From the NCBI GenBank assembly GCA_031213475.1, contig JARUPZ010000024.1, positions 9,613,324 to 9,677,323 on the forward strand: DNA of 64,000 nucleotides, read 5' to 3'. Positions within the stretch are counted from its first letter, which is position 1; every line of letters starts with the position of its first letter. The DNA comes from Nereocystis luetkeana. Lineage: Eukaryota; Sar; Phaeophyceae; Laminariales; Laminariaceae. The notes beneath the pieces are model-generated. The model made no database searches and was not told the DNA's origin. It worked only from the letters and a program-made list of their open reading frames with translations. The position numbers and the translations under genes are program-made. Of the stretch, positions 10,140-42,669 are shown piece after piece.

Positions 10140-12680
10140 ACCTCTGACTGTACCAGGTACCTAGTTGTAGACACGAGCCAGTGGAACGTGGGAGGATGTC
10201 ACAGGTCGACACTTATACCAGGTGTTCACTATTTACCGACCCTGCTCCCGCTTGGTATCCTGGTCCCACGCCAACCCCATCCCCCCCGGACCTGAGTCCT
10301 CCAAACTGGCCCTTGGTAAACCAGTATAGCTGTCGCTAGGGGGGGGTCGCGCAGGGGAATACTTAAATGTCGTCAATTTGTGTGCGTTGATGGGATACCA
10401 GGAAAAATTATGTGGTGTGCGTTGGTTGAGATCTGCCACCAGGCGGGGAAGGCTGCCGACGTTCTCCACCCCTGCGGCGTCTGTTGATTGCTGCTGTTGA
10501 TGTACGCCTTGCGGTTGTTGCTATCTACCGGTTTGCTGCCTTCCCCGACGGAGCTGGTGTGGGTACATGGGACGCACTGCTGCTGTGTTTTGGCGTCGTT
10601 TCAACCGTAAAGTATTCACGACTTCTCGCAGAGATGGTACAGCCTAGTAAAAAGCACACCGGGGTGGCTCATGCAGTTTCGTCGGGTCTCTTTTGCGACG
10701 CAGCATTCGCGCGGCGACGCTGTGTACTCGCTCTGGCTGGGCGGACGCTGGGTGCGTGGGGCTGGGCGGCCGCTCGGTGGCGTTTAGCGATGACGTAAAA
10801 TGTTTTAGTTTGTGGAAACGGCTATAAACGGTATACCTTGGGCGTGTGACGGCGTAGTACGGCGTACGCGGCAAAAATCCCGAAACGGCACGGCCCCTAT
10901 ACTATTAATATTAATAATGTGTGGGTTTTGAAGAAGCCAAAATAACACCAGTTACACCTTGAGAGCGTTACGGCGTACCAGGTACCTGGTACGTGGTACG
11001 GTATATATTATACGCGACGAAAATGTCGGAATGGGTCCCCTTAAAAAGGCGCCCGTCAACAGTAGAACTTAAGTTCGCTCGTATTATTTATAGTTAGCCG
11101 CCGGCAGAGCCCAATTAGCCGCGGCAGGGCCCTCTTGGCACCCTCACCCCTCGCCATGATGGACCAAAATCGAGGGTTTGCACCAAACAGCCACAGCAAA
11201 ACGGGGACAACACTGACCCCTATATATATTTACATGTCGTGGGCGCAAAAAAACGGAGACCCTCAGGGATGGGTGTTTCGAACACGTTGCGTATTACACT
11301 TGGTACTTTTTGTATCGGTACGAGTAGTCGTCTAGAGTCTACTATTAATGGTAGACTATCCGTAGGGCAACAACACCCTTGCGCACGTACCCGTATTGTG
11401 CTAATACTATTATTAATAGTATCATCGTCTCTGTACGGCGGTTTGTTGTTTTTTTCGTTTTCCCTGGGCCTAGGGCAAACCTTTGCGTACCATGCTCTCA
11501 TTTTCCTCGAACTGGTACGACCTACGTACGACATTGCAATGCAGTCCAGACAGCAGGACAGCAGTATACGATCACATCATCGCATTATATGATACGTATT
11601 TTACCATTTTACGGTGTACCGGTACTCACGCGAGCGGCGAATCCACAACAGGTTGATTTCGAATCTAAACTACTCATTGTACAATGTACTGGTACTGCTG
11701 TAGTGTACTACTATTGTGTATGCTGCTCTATCAAGTTGTTGAACGTTAATGCCATGAGATACTACTTCACATTGCCTGTTACCGCTGTTTCAGTGCTACA
11801 AGTAGTATCCTGGTATATAGTAGCACAGCAGTGCCTGGTACCATATCTTAATCATATTTCTTCATGATATGATCATGGTATACTTGCCGATTTTCCATAT
11901 CTTACAATTATCGCGTTGTGGCAAATACGTTCAGCGGTGATTGGGGTACTGCTGTGCTGCTGTGTGATGAAAAAGAGGGATAAGGCAGAGGGAACGGTGC
12001 GGCGAAGAGCGGATGGGGAAACGAGCAGATCACTCAACTCCGCACTGCCTACACTCGCCTGTCTGCCGCACTGCCTCACTGCCTGCCTCCCTGCCCCGCT
12101 CTCCTGTTTGACTATAATTGTATTAGTTTTTCAAATAGAGTCGGTGCACTACTCCAATAGATTTACTGTACTTGGTGCTGCGCACGCGCACGGGACAGGT
12201 ATGCCTCATTAATAGTTCATTTCCGCTTCAACTCCCTATTTTACGCCCCCCCCCTCCACCCCCCTAGCTCCATACACCCCTCATACTACGCCCTCCGCCA
12301 CCCCCCTAGCTTTATTCTCCCCCCCCCCCCCCCCCTCCCGGCCAATTGCCTTGTTTGACACGTACGCCTCCACTCTTCCCCCAGCTGCAACCCTTAGTTC
12401 TCAGGATACGCCCCCCCCCCTCCCTCCCCTGCTCGCCCTACCTATTCACCCCTCTTCCCCCACACAGCTGGGGGTCGAGTTAGGCCATTTGGGCGGGGTG
12501 GAGAACCTTCACTCCGCACAATGGGAATAATCGTATCACGAAGTGTGTATGGTATGGCGCCCAAGAGGCAGTTACACAGTACTCGCATTGCTGTCTCTGG
12601 AAGTGGCCGCACCGGAAATTAATGTAACTTCCTGAAGCTGTCATCCATATGCAACTCCGCCTCACACGCGGTTCATAGTG
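10140..12680. other. Unique sequence with scattered TA-motifs, no gene identified
   Basis: Contains a double TACCAGGTA/TACCTGGTA at 10976-10991. At 12.2-12.5 kb it is C-rich with several C-homopolymers. Confidence 0.4.
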
Positions 12681-12850
12681 GGATGCAGCTCACCCTTCAT
12701 GCGACTCGCCCAGCACCTCACGGCGCTTCGCGCTTGGTGCAAGCAATGTCTGCCTGGTCGGTGAAAACCCGACGTGCTCCATCCCGGCATTGTGCGGATG
12801 CGAGGGTCTATGGTCAAACGATTACGGCCATGCATGATATCGAGTACCCC
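12680..12850 (+). repeat. Dispersed 'CCTTCATGCGACTCGCC' family
   Basis: CCTTCATGCGACTCGCC, CTCACGGCGCTTCGCG, CTGTCTGCCTGGTCGGTGA-like, and ACGGCCATGCATGATATCGA then a C-run. Also at 17.38 and 41.35 kb. Confidence 0.7.
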
Positions 12851-12899
12851 CCCCCTCCCGGGCTAAACGCCTCATTATACCCATGAAAGGGTCTATGGC

Positions 12900-13155
12900 C
12901 GTACGGCTACGGCCATGCATGGCAACGAGGGCGCCCCCTCCCCCCTGTACTCCTGTTTTGAACGGCTGAAAAAGATGGGTGAGCTTATTTTGGTCGTCCT
13001 TACCTTCCTTCCCCTCACCCCCCCCCCGCCCTCCCCAATATATTTTTGGCTTCACCGGCTGTAAAAATTATCATCATCTTACCTTGCTCGTCCATACCTT
13101 CCTTACCCTCACCCGTCCCGCCCCCCGTTCTCGTCCTGTTTTCAACGGCTATATA
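12900..13155 (+). repeat. Roughly 90-bp tandem repeat before HSPA12-like exon 1
   Basis: Three units with CCTTCCTT...CCCTCACCC, C-runs and CCTGTTTTSAACGGCT. The last runs into the exon 1 acceptor. Confidence 0.6.
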
Positions 13156-13159
13156 TAAG

Positions 13160-33326
<20,167 letters not shown>

Positions 33327-33329
33327 TTG

Positions 33330-33685
33330 GCTGATCGGTGGATAGCTGGATTTGATTGGTTGGTTGGTTTAATGGGTTGGGTAGGTCGATTGATTGATTG
33401 ATTGGTTGGTTGACTCGTCAACTAACTGAGTTGATGGGTTGGTTGATGGATTGGTTGATTGGTTGAGTTATGGGCTGATTGACTGATCGGTTGATTCATT
33501 GGCCGATTGATTGATTGATTGATTGATTGGTCAAGTTATTCGCTGATTGACCGCTGTGATCGGTTAGTTTTATCGATTGAATGCTCCCTTGGCCTGTTGC
33601 CTATATTGAGTGTCAGCTGATTGGTGGATCGATCGATCGATCGATCGACTAGTTGATTCATTAGTGAACTGATTCATTAGTGATT
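33330..33685 (+). repeat. Decayed TTGA/TTGG tetranucleotide repeat after the HSPA12-like stop
   Basis: GATTGATTGATTGGTTGG-like sequence for 350 bp, possibly part of the 3' UTR. A similar short block is at 42.97-43.08 kb. Confidence 0.8.
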
Positions 33686-33814
33686 GACGGATCGCAACTT
33701 TTTTTGTTTTTTGACGGGTCTGTTTGATTTTGCCGATGTTGATGTTTCGAGGCGGGTGTGTGTACTGTGTACTGTGTACCTGGTACGTGATACGGGGGGA
33801 GATGGATGGTTCGC

Positions 33815-33862
33815 CATGGCATGGCATGGCATGGCATGGCATGGCATGGCACGGCATGGCAC
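33815..33862 (+). repeat. (ATGGC)n microsatellite
   Basis: Nine or so CATGG/ATGGC pentamers, two with a C change. Confidence 0.9.
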
Positions 33863-34479
33863 GTTGTGGCGGGAGAGCTTCGAGCACGTATACTGCGTAT
33901 ATTTGCTGTAGGAGGAAGGGCTATACACATATTTGGGGGGGGGGGGGGGGGGAGGTCGCTCGGGACGTCCATAGTGTTGTGCAGTGCGGTAGTCGTTTAC
34001 CACAGTAGTAGTATGGGGAGGGCTTAACTAACGCAAGGAACGGTTGGCTATATGTGGCAGCTTGGAGTAGAGGCGAGGGTAACCGCGATGGGGGTGTGGG
34101 AACTGAGAATGGGATGGGTGGGTTGGTCGGACGGGGGGGTTGGGGTTGGAGGGAAGTCGAACGATTATTTGCAGCCAATGGCGTTTTGTCTGTGTTATCT
34201 ACTGGCATTTTCTGTAGTTGTGTCGGGCGGGAGGGAGGGAGGGGACGAGGGGTACGTCCACCCCCTCCCGCCCCGCCGCGTTGTGTTGGCTGCTTTAAAA
34301 GGGGGGGAAGGCAGTGTAGGGTTTTTTGGTTGTTTCCATTCCTTCCGCCGGGCCGTTTTGTGCCGGCTGCCTTAGTAGCGGCAGGGAAGGGACAGCGTGT
34401 CCCCGTTGTTTCTAACCCCCTCCTCCTTTCCGCCTTGTGTCGACTTGTGTGGATTGCGAATGCGTCTAGTAAGGTATAT

Positions 34480-34690
34480 ACTCTGGACGTACCCGGGTAT
34501 TTACCCGGGTATGCCCTATATTACCTGGTTTGGTACCAGGGTATTTGCCCGGGTATGACCAATATAACTAGGTTTGGTACGCGGGCATGACCAAGATTAC
34601 TAGGTTTGGTACGCGGGCATAACCAACATAACTAGGTTTGGTACGCGGGCATGACCAATATAACCATGTTTGGTACGCGGATACGCCAGA
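34480..34690 (+). repeat. 32-bp minisatellite with palindromic start
   Basis: The unit holds GCGGGCATGACC and ATATAACTAGGTTTGGTAC, about four copies. The first part has ACCCGGGT palindromes instead of GCGGGC. Confidence 0.85.
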
Positions 34691-34854
34691 GTATGGACTG
34701 AGTACATACCCTACTTAACGCACCCTTTGGTTGGCTGTTTGAAATGCGGCAACAAGGGGCGAGGATGGTTGGGTTGTTGTCTTCCACCCTCCGCCCTGCC
34801 GTCTTACTTTGGTTGGTTCGGAGGAGATGTACCGGTAGGAAGAAGGTTGCACAC

Positions 34855-35135
34855 CTCTGACATGATCTCCAGATAGATCAGATACATCTCGGTCTAGATT
34901 ATCTAGATCATAACCTACCATTATGAGCTGTTGTGCAAGATCTGTGCAATACAGATCCGACCCAGGAAACATGTTCTAGATGATGCAGATCATACGGCTA
35001 CATGAGCTATAGATCAAATGCGCGAGATCGGGGCTGTATCTGTCCTGAAATATCTAGATCATGAACTGTGGGGATCTGATCTATCTGATCTGTCAGTAAT
35101 CTGCCCGGTGTTTGGAAGGTTGAGTTGCTCGTTGG
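34855..35135 (+). repeat. 'GATC' dispersed family
   Basis: AACCTACCATTATGAGCTG, GACCCAGGAAACATGTTCTA, GATGCAGATCATACGG and CTGAAATATCTAGATCATGA in family order. Confidence 0.65.
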
Positions 35136-35599
35136 AACGTTGACGGTCTAAAGTCGGCGTTTACGACGACGCACCAGTCACGATCACGCCTGTGGTAGTT
35201 CAGGAGGTTGGTATATCTCGGCAAGGAGACCGTTGATTAGCTCGTTGGAAATCCGGCAGCCATACTAAGTCGGCGTTTTATGTCGGCGAGCCAATCACAA
35301 GGCGCCCACCACGTCGCTCCCTCTCTCTCGCTCTCTCTTCCTCTATGGAGGAACAAGCAGTTGCGGGCAGAGCCTGCCTCGGTTTGGCGTCTGCGTTTGC
35401 GTCAATGATTACTGCATCTGGGCTAGGTCTAGGTCTGGGTCTGCAAGTTGTTGTGGCGTTTTTGCGAGTATTTTTGTCGCTCCTCATTTTGGTGTTGTTT
35501 TGGGGACTTCTCATAGACACCGCAGTAGAAGGGGGGGGGGGGGGGGTTGAAGTCGGTTGTCCCACAATGGAATATGGTTTTTGTTTTCTCAGCATCATT

Positions 35600-35960
35600 T
35601 CTTGTCCCTTTTAGTCGCTGAGCCTATCATAGCCGTTGAGCCTCGTATAGCCGTTGAGCGTCTGATAGCCGGGTGTTCTGGGGGTTTCGACAGAGGCTGC
35701 GGCAGAAGAGGGAGGTGTCGTTGTGCCACAGTGGATGGTTCGTTGACTTTATGAACATCCTTCCTTGTCGCTTTTAGCCGTTGAGCCGCTTATAGTCGTT
35801 GAACCTCAGGAAGCCGGATGTTGGTTTCGGGTTTCCGACAGAGGCCGCAGGATAAGGGGGGGAGCGGGTGGGAGGCAGGTCGATTGCGTCACAGCGGAAT
35901 GGCTGTTTTGATTCTCTGAACATCTTTCCTTACCACCTTGTAGCCGTTGGGCCTCTTGTA
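35600..35960 (+). repeat. 163-bp tandem repeat, 2.2 units
   Basis: CTTTTAGYCGYTGAGCC, GTTTCSACAGAGGC and CTTGTMSCTTTTAG recur at 35605, 35768 and 35931. Confidence 0.8.
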
Positions 35961-36504
35961 GGTCGTCGGTGATTCGTGCGGGAGGCGCCAAGCACATTTT
36001 TTTTGGCGTTTTTATCCAAGGTGACAGCGCTTGTCACCACCTGCTGTAACGCACTCACATCACGTATCGTAATATCTACGTGCGACTACAGCAATAAATG
36101 TCTAAAGAGGAAGAGAAGGCGCATGGGAGGACAAGTTTTAAGACTCAAAAGGAAGAAGCAGCGGCGTTGCCGCTCGGTCGGTGAGTCGGTCGATCGGCCC
36201 AAACCGCCGGATTTGTTCGATTTTTTCAATTTCGAACTCCTCGGGCATTTTCGTTTCCCCTCGTTGTGCTTGTTTTTTTCTTGGTTTTGCCCTTTTTTTG
36301 TCTCTTTTTGTCTTGTTTCTTTTTTCTGCTGCTGCATCTTTTTTTCTGTGTTTGGGTGTACCATATACCGGCCTTTTGCCCGGCGAAGCGCTGTCGCGGC
36401 CGATGGTGATGGTTTTAACTACCTGGTACTGTAGAGGGGAGCCGCGGACTCGACCGCGACTGATTGAACATTTTCAACTTTTTCTCCTTCCGTGATGTGA
36501 TGGA

Positions 36505-36980
36505 CCTGCCCACCAACCCTCGTGGGCTCGTTTTGAGCTTGCTTTCTCATCGGAGAGCGCTTGCTTTTTTTCGTGACCGGCCTGGTCTACTAATAGTCAT
36601 CTTATTTTTCGGTAGATTCTATCTACCAAGCACTCTCTGTACCTATTAAAATATGTTAGCGTAGGGTCTATGACGGAAAAAAGTCCCCATGTTCGATATT
36701 AAAAGGCAGTACAGGCTGGCTCCAACCGAATGCTCGAAGTTGTTGCGCCTGCCACGAACGAATGCCGCATGCAATAGCTACTCGAATGTCGCGTATTTGG
36801 CACCATATTAGCCGCGATGAACGGCGGAAGAGGTGCCACAGCCCTTTTTCTTTGTTGAGGGTCTAGGGCTGGCGCTAGCGGCGAAACTGTGCCCCGAGCA
36901 ACCCTCGTGGATTCGTTTAGAGCTTGTTTTCGTCAGCGCAGAGAGCTTGCTTTTTGGGGGGACCGGCCTGGTCTATCCAT
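36505..36980 (+). repeat. Pair of 80-bp repeats
   Basis: CAACCCTCGTGG...GAGCTTG and GACCGGCCTGGTCTA occur at 36.51-36.60 and 36.89-36.98 kb. Confidence 0.7.
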
Positions 36981-37281
36981 GTATATATCCATACCTCAAC
37001 CGCGCAAAAATTGTACTCACAGACCAAGTTGCACATACAGAGGGAATACAACAAATGAAATGAAGAGCGACGCAGACAGAACGCAACAGAAGGACCCCAG
37101 CAGCGCCATCACCACCAGCAAGCAGCAGCAACGGATTTGCGGCTGTCCTCCTGCTCGTTGTTGACTGATGGGTACCTCTCCTGTGTACAATGCCGTTGAA
37201 ACCGCGGAGGAGGCGTACCCAGCAGAAAACATATTATATGGAAGACCACGGGAAACCAACACACTTCATGCTGTACTATTA

Positions 37282-37387
37282 CGGGGGGCCATAGTTAACA
37301 GGACCAAATATTGTTAGTAAAAATGGTCAAACATATACCTGGTAGGTTTTTACGTATACCATAGGTCCTGTTAACTATGGTCCCCCG
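37282..37387 (-). mobile_element. 99-bp TIR element, copy 4, 106 bp long
   Basis: Same ends, in CTATTA...TAATAG. It is 7 bp longer than copies 1-3 because of TACCTGGTA at 37336, at the same internal TA used in the tandem units of copy 3. Confidence 0.87.
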
Positions 37388-38963
37388 TAATAGACTACCA
37401 GGTATATTGCATTCCTGCGGACCAACGCCCGGATGGGTAGGGTGACTCGTGTACTGAGCCAAGCTGGGGAGACTATGAGGGGTTTTGGTGGGTTCAAATC
37501 CGACACTACCTCACTGTGAGTCGGGAGAGATCATATTTAGACTCAGGTGCCTACACCCTCGGAGTAAACCACACTTTAATGACGGTCACAGACAGGCCCG
37601 ACAAAGGTGGAAGAAACGAACCGGGTTCGAACCGGTACTCGAAAACTTGAGAAATAAGTGTGGACAGGGGTTTCCTCTCGCTCTCCGGGGCGCAAGAAAA
37701 AACAAAACAAAACCATATCGACTATTTATTGTACGAGTACGTACTTTTTACGTCCTTTCTCGATACCTACCGTACATTACGACGATATTTTCCCCCAAAC
37801 CCACAACCTATTAATAGTACGTGCTGCCGTAGTAGTAGACTCCCGAACTGTATTATTATTGTTAGACTATGGCAAGAGCACGCATTTTCTACGTACTTTT
37901 CTCGACACCTACATGATTACGACGATAATGGCCCACGAAGGACGACAGTCAACCTACCCTGTCTGTGCTACCCGTCACCGCTGAGGTCGTGCCTGCCTGC
38001 GTTTCTTTCTTTGGTTCAGGTTGGTGCACTGCGCGTCGAGGCCTTCCTTCGAAAATTGCGCAGCTGCATTTATTTACAGGAGGATCTGTTTCGTCTACAG
38101 AGTTTTCTTTACGGGGTGCATGTACGCAACGATCGTCGGCGAAAGTTCTCCTTGTTGTGTGCCTTTTCGGTCATCTTCGACTTCACTGCGGCGTCTTATT
38201 TGGTACCAGGTATATATATATATATGGGTGTGTTCACGGCACATCGAAGCCGTCACAATCTGCGCGATTCGACTGTAATATAATACCTGGTAATTAATGT
38301 TTTTGGTTTTATATTTCGAAACTACAGTAGGTACCCATGAGCCTCGCGAAGAGTCAGTCATTTCAACCCCTCGTACCCTTAAGACTCACTCACGAGGACT
38401 GTTCTCGTGTTGCTGCTGCAAAATTTCACTCCTACCCAAAATGCACCTGACCTCCGCAGTATTCAGTGTTATTGTATCGCTGCTGCTTTTTTTCGCTCCT
38501 ACCCCAAAAGCACATCATGTTGTTATCGTTTCTGGTCGACGTCTTCGGGAACGTATCGTCCCTGCCTTTTGGCCGCTTTTCTATGCCCGACCAATCCGTG
38601 AAATTCCCACACCTCTGTCCAACTTAGTATTAAAAGGTAACACCTAGGGAACAGCAGGGCAACGCTTGCCCTGCTCTGTATTCCAGATGTATCCATCTAC
38701 CTGATATTTATCCATGTATCTACCTGGTATATATTTATTAATATACTGTAGTAGACTCTTTTGATCTATTATTTGGACTAAATATAATGCACGACCATGT
38801 CCTTGTATACCATATATATAAGGATCCTTTGGACTAAATACAAACATATATATACAAACGGTCATCATTTTTTGGGGCACATATATGCCTCGAAATATAA
38901 GCAACGTTTGGGATAAATATTCATTTGAAAATTGTTCTTGTGTTCTGGGACATTTAGGTGTTG

Positions 38964-39044
38964 ACCCTTTTAGTACTGGAGTCCCGTTTGGGGAGTTCGT
39001 ACTTAGAACTTGAGTGGTTTGTCCCCAGAACGAGACTGCAGTTC
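38964..39044 (+). mobile_element. CCCTTTTAG-type TIR element, right end truncated
   Basis: GACCCTTTTAGTACTGGAGT at the left; the right arm stops at GACTGCAGTTC. Confidence 0.7.
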
Positions 39045-39179
39045 ATTCTCAACGATTACCTCTTTTACTACTACTAAGTAACTACTGCGCTACCTGGTAT
39101 ATGATGTCTGTACAGCGACAAACGTTCAAATATAAATTTAAGCCATTTGTCCCCGGTGTGAACTATTTTATGACTATTA

Positions 39180-39286
39180 CGGGGGACCATAGTAAATAGG
39201 ACCTACGGTTCAAACAAATACCTATGTACTTGCCTATTTTTACTAATAATACTTGTGGTCCTATTTACTATTATGATGGTCCTCCG
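39180..39286 (+). mobile_element. 99-bp TIR element, diverged copy 5
   Basis: Ends CGGGGGACCATAGTAAATAG / GGTCCTCCG in CTATTA...TAATAC; 107 bp, with extra bases near the right end. Confidence 0.75.
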
Positions 39287-39296
39287 TAATACAGTA

Positions 39297-39391
39297 CGGG
39301 GGAACACAGTAACCATGCTTAGTAAATATACTGGAATATATAGATTTTTGTGTGTACGATGGGTGCTGATTACTCTCAGGCTGGTCCCCTG
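39297..39391 (+). mobile_element. Relative of the 99-bp element
   Basis: It begins CGGGGGAACACAGTAACC after TA and ends GGCTGGTCCCCTG before TA. The interior is diverged, and it directly follows copy 5. Confidence 0.5.
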
Positions 39392-39459
39392 TAGTACGAG
39401 TAGTGTGCACTGTACAGAAGCAAACATCTACATACTACAGGAATTTATTCTACATCCAA

Positions 39460-39499
39460 GTCGTTTGTTCCCGACAAGAGAACGCGGTTCTAAAAGGGG
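39460..39499 (+). mobile_element. Right half of a CCCTTTTAG-type element
   Basis: GTTTGTTCCCGACAAGAGAA followed by CGCGGTTCTAAAAGGGG. Confidence 0.5.
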
Positions 39500-39599
39500 C
39501 TACTTAACCTTTAATGTGACAAGAGTCTATAAAACGGAACGTCCCCATGTTTAATACCAGGTACTTATTATGTTGTTTGCCCTTCTCATTTACTGCCTT

Positions 39600-39800
39600 C
39601 GCCCGTGTTTATCTCTCCCTCCTTGTAGTTGACTCCTTTTATCTCTCCTGGGTCACAAAGCAAGCTGGCTTCTATCCCCCCTCCCGACTACGCGCCTTTA
39701 ATTTGCATCGCGAGAAGGATATTAGCACTTTCTTTCGTCCCTCGTCGACTCGCGTCGATTTTTTTATACACACGCCTTGCGCTTTCTGCAGCAGATTTAG
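39600..39800 (-). mobile_element. SINE copy, reverse, body only
   Basis: The reverse strand reads GACGCGAGTCGACGAGGGAC, TCCTTCTCGCGATGCAAATT, CTTTGTGACCCAGGAGAGAT. Confidence 0.65.
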
Positions 39801-40289
39801 TTCTTCAGAATAAAGAACCCCATAACACGTCTTTGAATCAAAAAGGCAATACTGATACGGACTGTACGCTAATGGTTTGAGTTGTCCAAAGAGCAAACAG
39901 GTCAACTACGGCACGCAAGTAGTTTCAGCAGTCGAACGTGCAATAATACGTCATCAGACATGACATATGTGGTATTAATATTAATACCAGATAGTTCAAA
40001 ACTCTTCAACGAGAACTCGAGTCACATGCCAGAACTCGAAGTAAAATCTCAAAAGTACGCGCACACCTAAAAGCGACCGGAGAGAATTCTCGGCTTCTCG
40101 GCACATACATGCTCTGCAAGGTTGGGCATCGTATCCAAGCGTCCGATCTACAGCAGTATACCTGGTATCGAAATATCGGGCTGGGATGTATCGCGTCGAA
40201 TGCGGATTGCAAACCTCCATGCCCCGGCATTCCCGTATATGTTATGTTGCTAGTACAGTAGTATAGCTGTGATAGTGAACGACTCTTTT

Positions 40290-40559
40290 ACACACCGGAC
40301 AGATCATACAGATCATATAGATCATAGATCATTACTCACCACTTGATCATATATATACAGTACTGTAGACCATTCAGGGCAGATACGCCCCTGCTAAGTA
40401 CCAGGTACCTACTGGTATGACCTACAGTATAGCTTATTATGTTGCCGGGTGGGAGACGTAGAATCTGGATGATCTATCATAGGACATACATGTTAACATG
40501 GGATTCTATACGTATGCTGCTGTGCAGATCCTGCACAACATATCGTAGCGGCGGGTTGA
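40290..40559 (-). repeat. 'GATC' dispersed family, reverse
   Basis: CATTCAGGGCAGATACGC, TATTATGTTGCCGGGTGGGA, GATGATCTATCATAGGACA, ATCGTAGCGGCGGGTTGA in reverse family order; a CCCTTTTAG element follows at once. Confidence 0.65.
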
Positions 40560-40647
40560 CCCTTTTAGGACTGCAGTTCCGCTTGGGAGACAAATTACTT
40601 GGAATTTGAGTGAATTGTCCCCCAAACGGGACTACAGTCCTCAAGGG
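40560..40647 (+). mobile_element. CCCTTTTAG-type TIR element
   Basis: GACCCTTTTAGGACTGCAGT ... CGGGACTACAGTCCTCAAGG, then GTTAA. It abuts the end of a 'GATC' copy. Confidence 0.8.
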
Positions 40648-40974
40648 TTAAGACAGGTTATTAGGATCTACCTGGCAGATTCATTGTTTTACATCGTCAT
40701 CTGTCTGACGTGTGTGCGTGTGTGTGTTTTTAAAGACCTGTGGTACTTGACACCTGGTCTGGTATCGAATATCGAAACCGCCGTTCGATATACTGAACCT
40801 TGAACACCTTTATTTCATGTTTTAGGTGGTCGATGTCGTATCAATCTCGATTGTCGTTCCATATCCACCGCTTACTCACTGTCGATGCAACACAAACGCA
40901 CAAGCGGCCTGCGCGAACCCTCGGTTTTTCGGGCGCCCTGCTCTGGCGAGGCTTGCGATACCCACCCATCATAT

Positions 40975-41140
40975 CGCCACACGATTCAATAGGCATTGAA
41001 ATCGACCATGGTTGCGATGGCATTGCGATGGATTGTAACCGTATTTTTTCCGGCTATTTTGGTCCCGTCGCCAGCCGGGGGGCGGGTGACTGGGGCTCGC
41101 TTCGCTCGTTCGAGTTGACTCGGAATTCAAGCGGGAACGC
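40975..41140 (+). repeat. Dispersed repeat shared with 52.04-52.21 kb
   Basis: CACGATTCAAT...GATTGT, TTTTTCCGGCTAT, GACTGGGGCTCGCTTCGCTC and GAGTTGACTCGGAATTCAAG; the 52.1-kb copy has GATTGGGGCTCGCTCTTCGC and GAGTTCATTAAAACTTCAAG. Confidence 0.5.
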
Positions 41141-41346
41141 TTAATGAATAAATTCGTTGAATTGGCTTCGCCGAAACTGATTAAGATTCAAACGGACTTT
41201 CCTTCCGGATCAAAGCAACAACGACTCGGGAGTCTCCGCGGCATCGTCCCCCTCCCCCCCGCCCGCCCCCACCAGAAAACATATCAAGCTATTCGACGCT
41301 GTCATTCATACGGTATGAAGTCCACCTCACGAGCGGTTCTTAGTAG

Positions 41347-41512
41347 GATGCAGATCACCCTTCATGCGACTCGCCAACCGCCTCACGGCGCTTCGCGATT
41401 GATGCAAGCACTGTCTGCCTGGTCGGTGAGGCGAACCCTGTCCCGGCAATACAGCGATGCTAGTGTCTACGGCCATACGACCACGGCCTCTGCACGATAT
41501 GAGTACACCCCA
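41347..41512 (+). repeat. Dispersed 'CCTTCATGCGACTCGCC' family
   Basis: ATGCAGATCACCCTTCATGC, CACGGCGCTTCGCGATTG, GTCTGCCTGGTCGGTGAGGC and TACGGCCATACGACCACGGC. Confidence 0.7.
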
Positions 41513-42184
41513 CCCCTCCTCCCCCCCGTGCATGCCGCCATGATGATCATACTACCCATACACTTCAACGACCCTCTGCCACAAGAAACTCAAGAGAAAC
41601 TCACACGACACCCACAGCAGTGATATATCCTAGGAAAACATAAATTCTGGAGCGGTAGGGCCTGTGCTTGCCTTATAGGGGCAACAGCTAACTTTTGCGA
41701 GACTTCTCACGCGACGAGCTCTGTACTATTAGTAAGCCACCCAACAACCCACTTTTGATACGTGTTGTAAGCTAAGCTCGATACACAATCAAACCGGGCT
41801 TGCAAATAACAATATGCAATACATACCGGATGCCACACATATCGGGTATATAGCGTATAGGTTCTCGGTGGACCACCAACCCCTACCGCAGAACGGCTTC
41901 ATACTACTATACTACTGTACTAATAGTATACTACTATACCAGTCTCATCAACCCTACAGGGTACATTTCGATTTCCAAAAAAGGTACAAAAGTACCTTAT
42001 AAACCCGATCAGGCTGACCCAACTTACAGCAGTAGTGCGGAAGACACTAGTTCTAAAAACAGAAGTCTAACCGCGGCGGTTATCCCTGCTTTTTGTTCGA
42101 TACCGTTAGGTGGCTGGTACATGCCGTCTTTTTGTTCGAGTGAGCTGCCCGGAAGCAACTATCCAGCTACAAACAGTCCACATC

Positions 42185-42430
42185 TAGGACAAATAGATAA
42201 GATACAGATATATCAGATAGATCATCTAGCTCCCAACCTGCCGCTATGAGATGATGTGCAGGATCTGTCCACTACAGATTCAGCCCAGGAGCCGTGTCCT
42301 AGACCATGCAGATTAGACGGTTCTCACCCGGCAGCATGAGCTAGATCGTACAGAACAGGGTTTTATGGATGTCCTGAAAGATCTAGATCATCAACCATAG
42401 GAATCGATGATTGGTCCGAGGCGAACAGGC
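42185..42430 (+). repeat. 'GATC' dispersed family
   Basis: AACCTGCCGCTATGAGATG, CCAGGAGCCGTGTCCTAGAC, TCACCCGGCAGCATGAGCTA, AATCGATGATTGGTCCGAGG in family order. Confidence 0.68.
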
Positions 42431-42669
42431 CTCCAACTGACTGTCTGGAAACGTCAGGTTCCCGTTCATCTAGCGCTGTCGTCCTCCCGGGCAAGGCTAA
42501 TGAAGTTCTCGAGGATCATGCGCGCTTCCGCGTGGTCGTGTCACGCCGGAGCTGGGAGTACTTCACATACACCGACTTCACCTGGGGGAGCATGGGTTGT
42601 CAATAGGAGATACGTGTTAACCCAGCAACGGAATCACTGCTTCGCTGGGCTATTCGACGTTAATAGGCC

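Noticed and set aside
10481-10798. About 105 open codons, GC-rich, protein-like
   Set aside because: No ATG near the start, no splice context identified, and no family resemblance.
37435-37510. tRNA-like fold with GGTTCAAATCC-type B box
   Set aside because: D-arm and anticodon arm do not form, and pairing in the acceptor and T stems is imperfect.
37615-37640. CCGGGTTCGAACCGG that resembles a T-arm on the minus strand
   Set aside because: No A box at the proper distance; probably a chance palindrome or decayed SINE piece.
42407-42605. Plus-strand open stretch with RFRVVVSRRSWEYFTYTDF
   Set aside because: It starts inside a GATC-family copy, stops at TAG, and has no clear splice sites or known family; possibly a gene relic.
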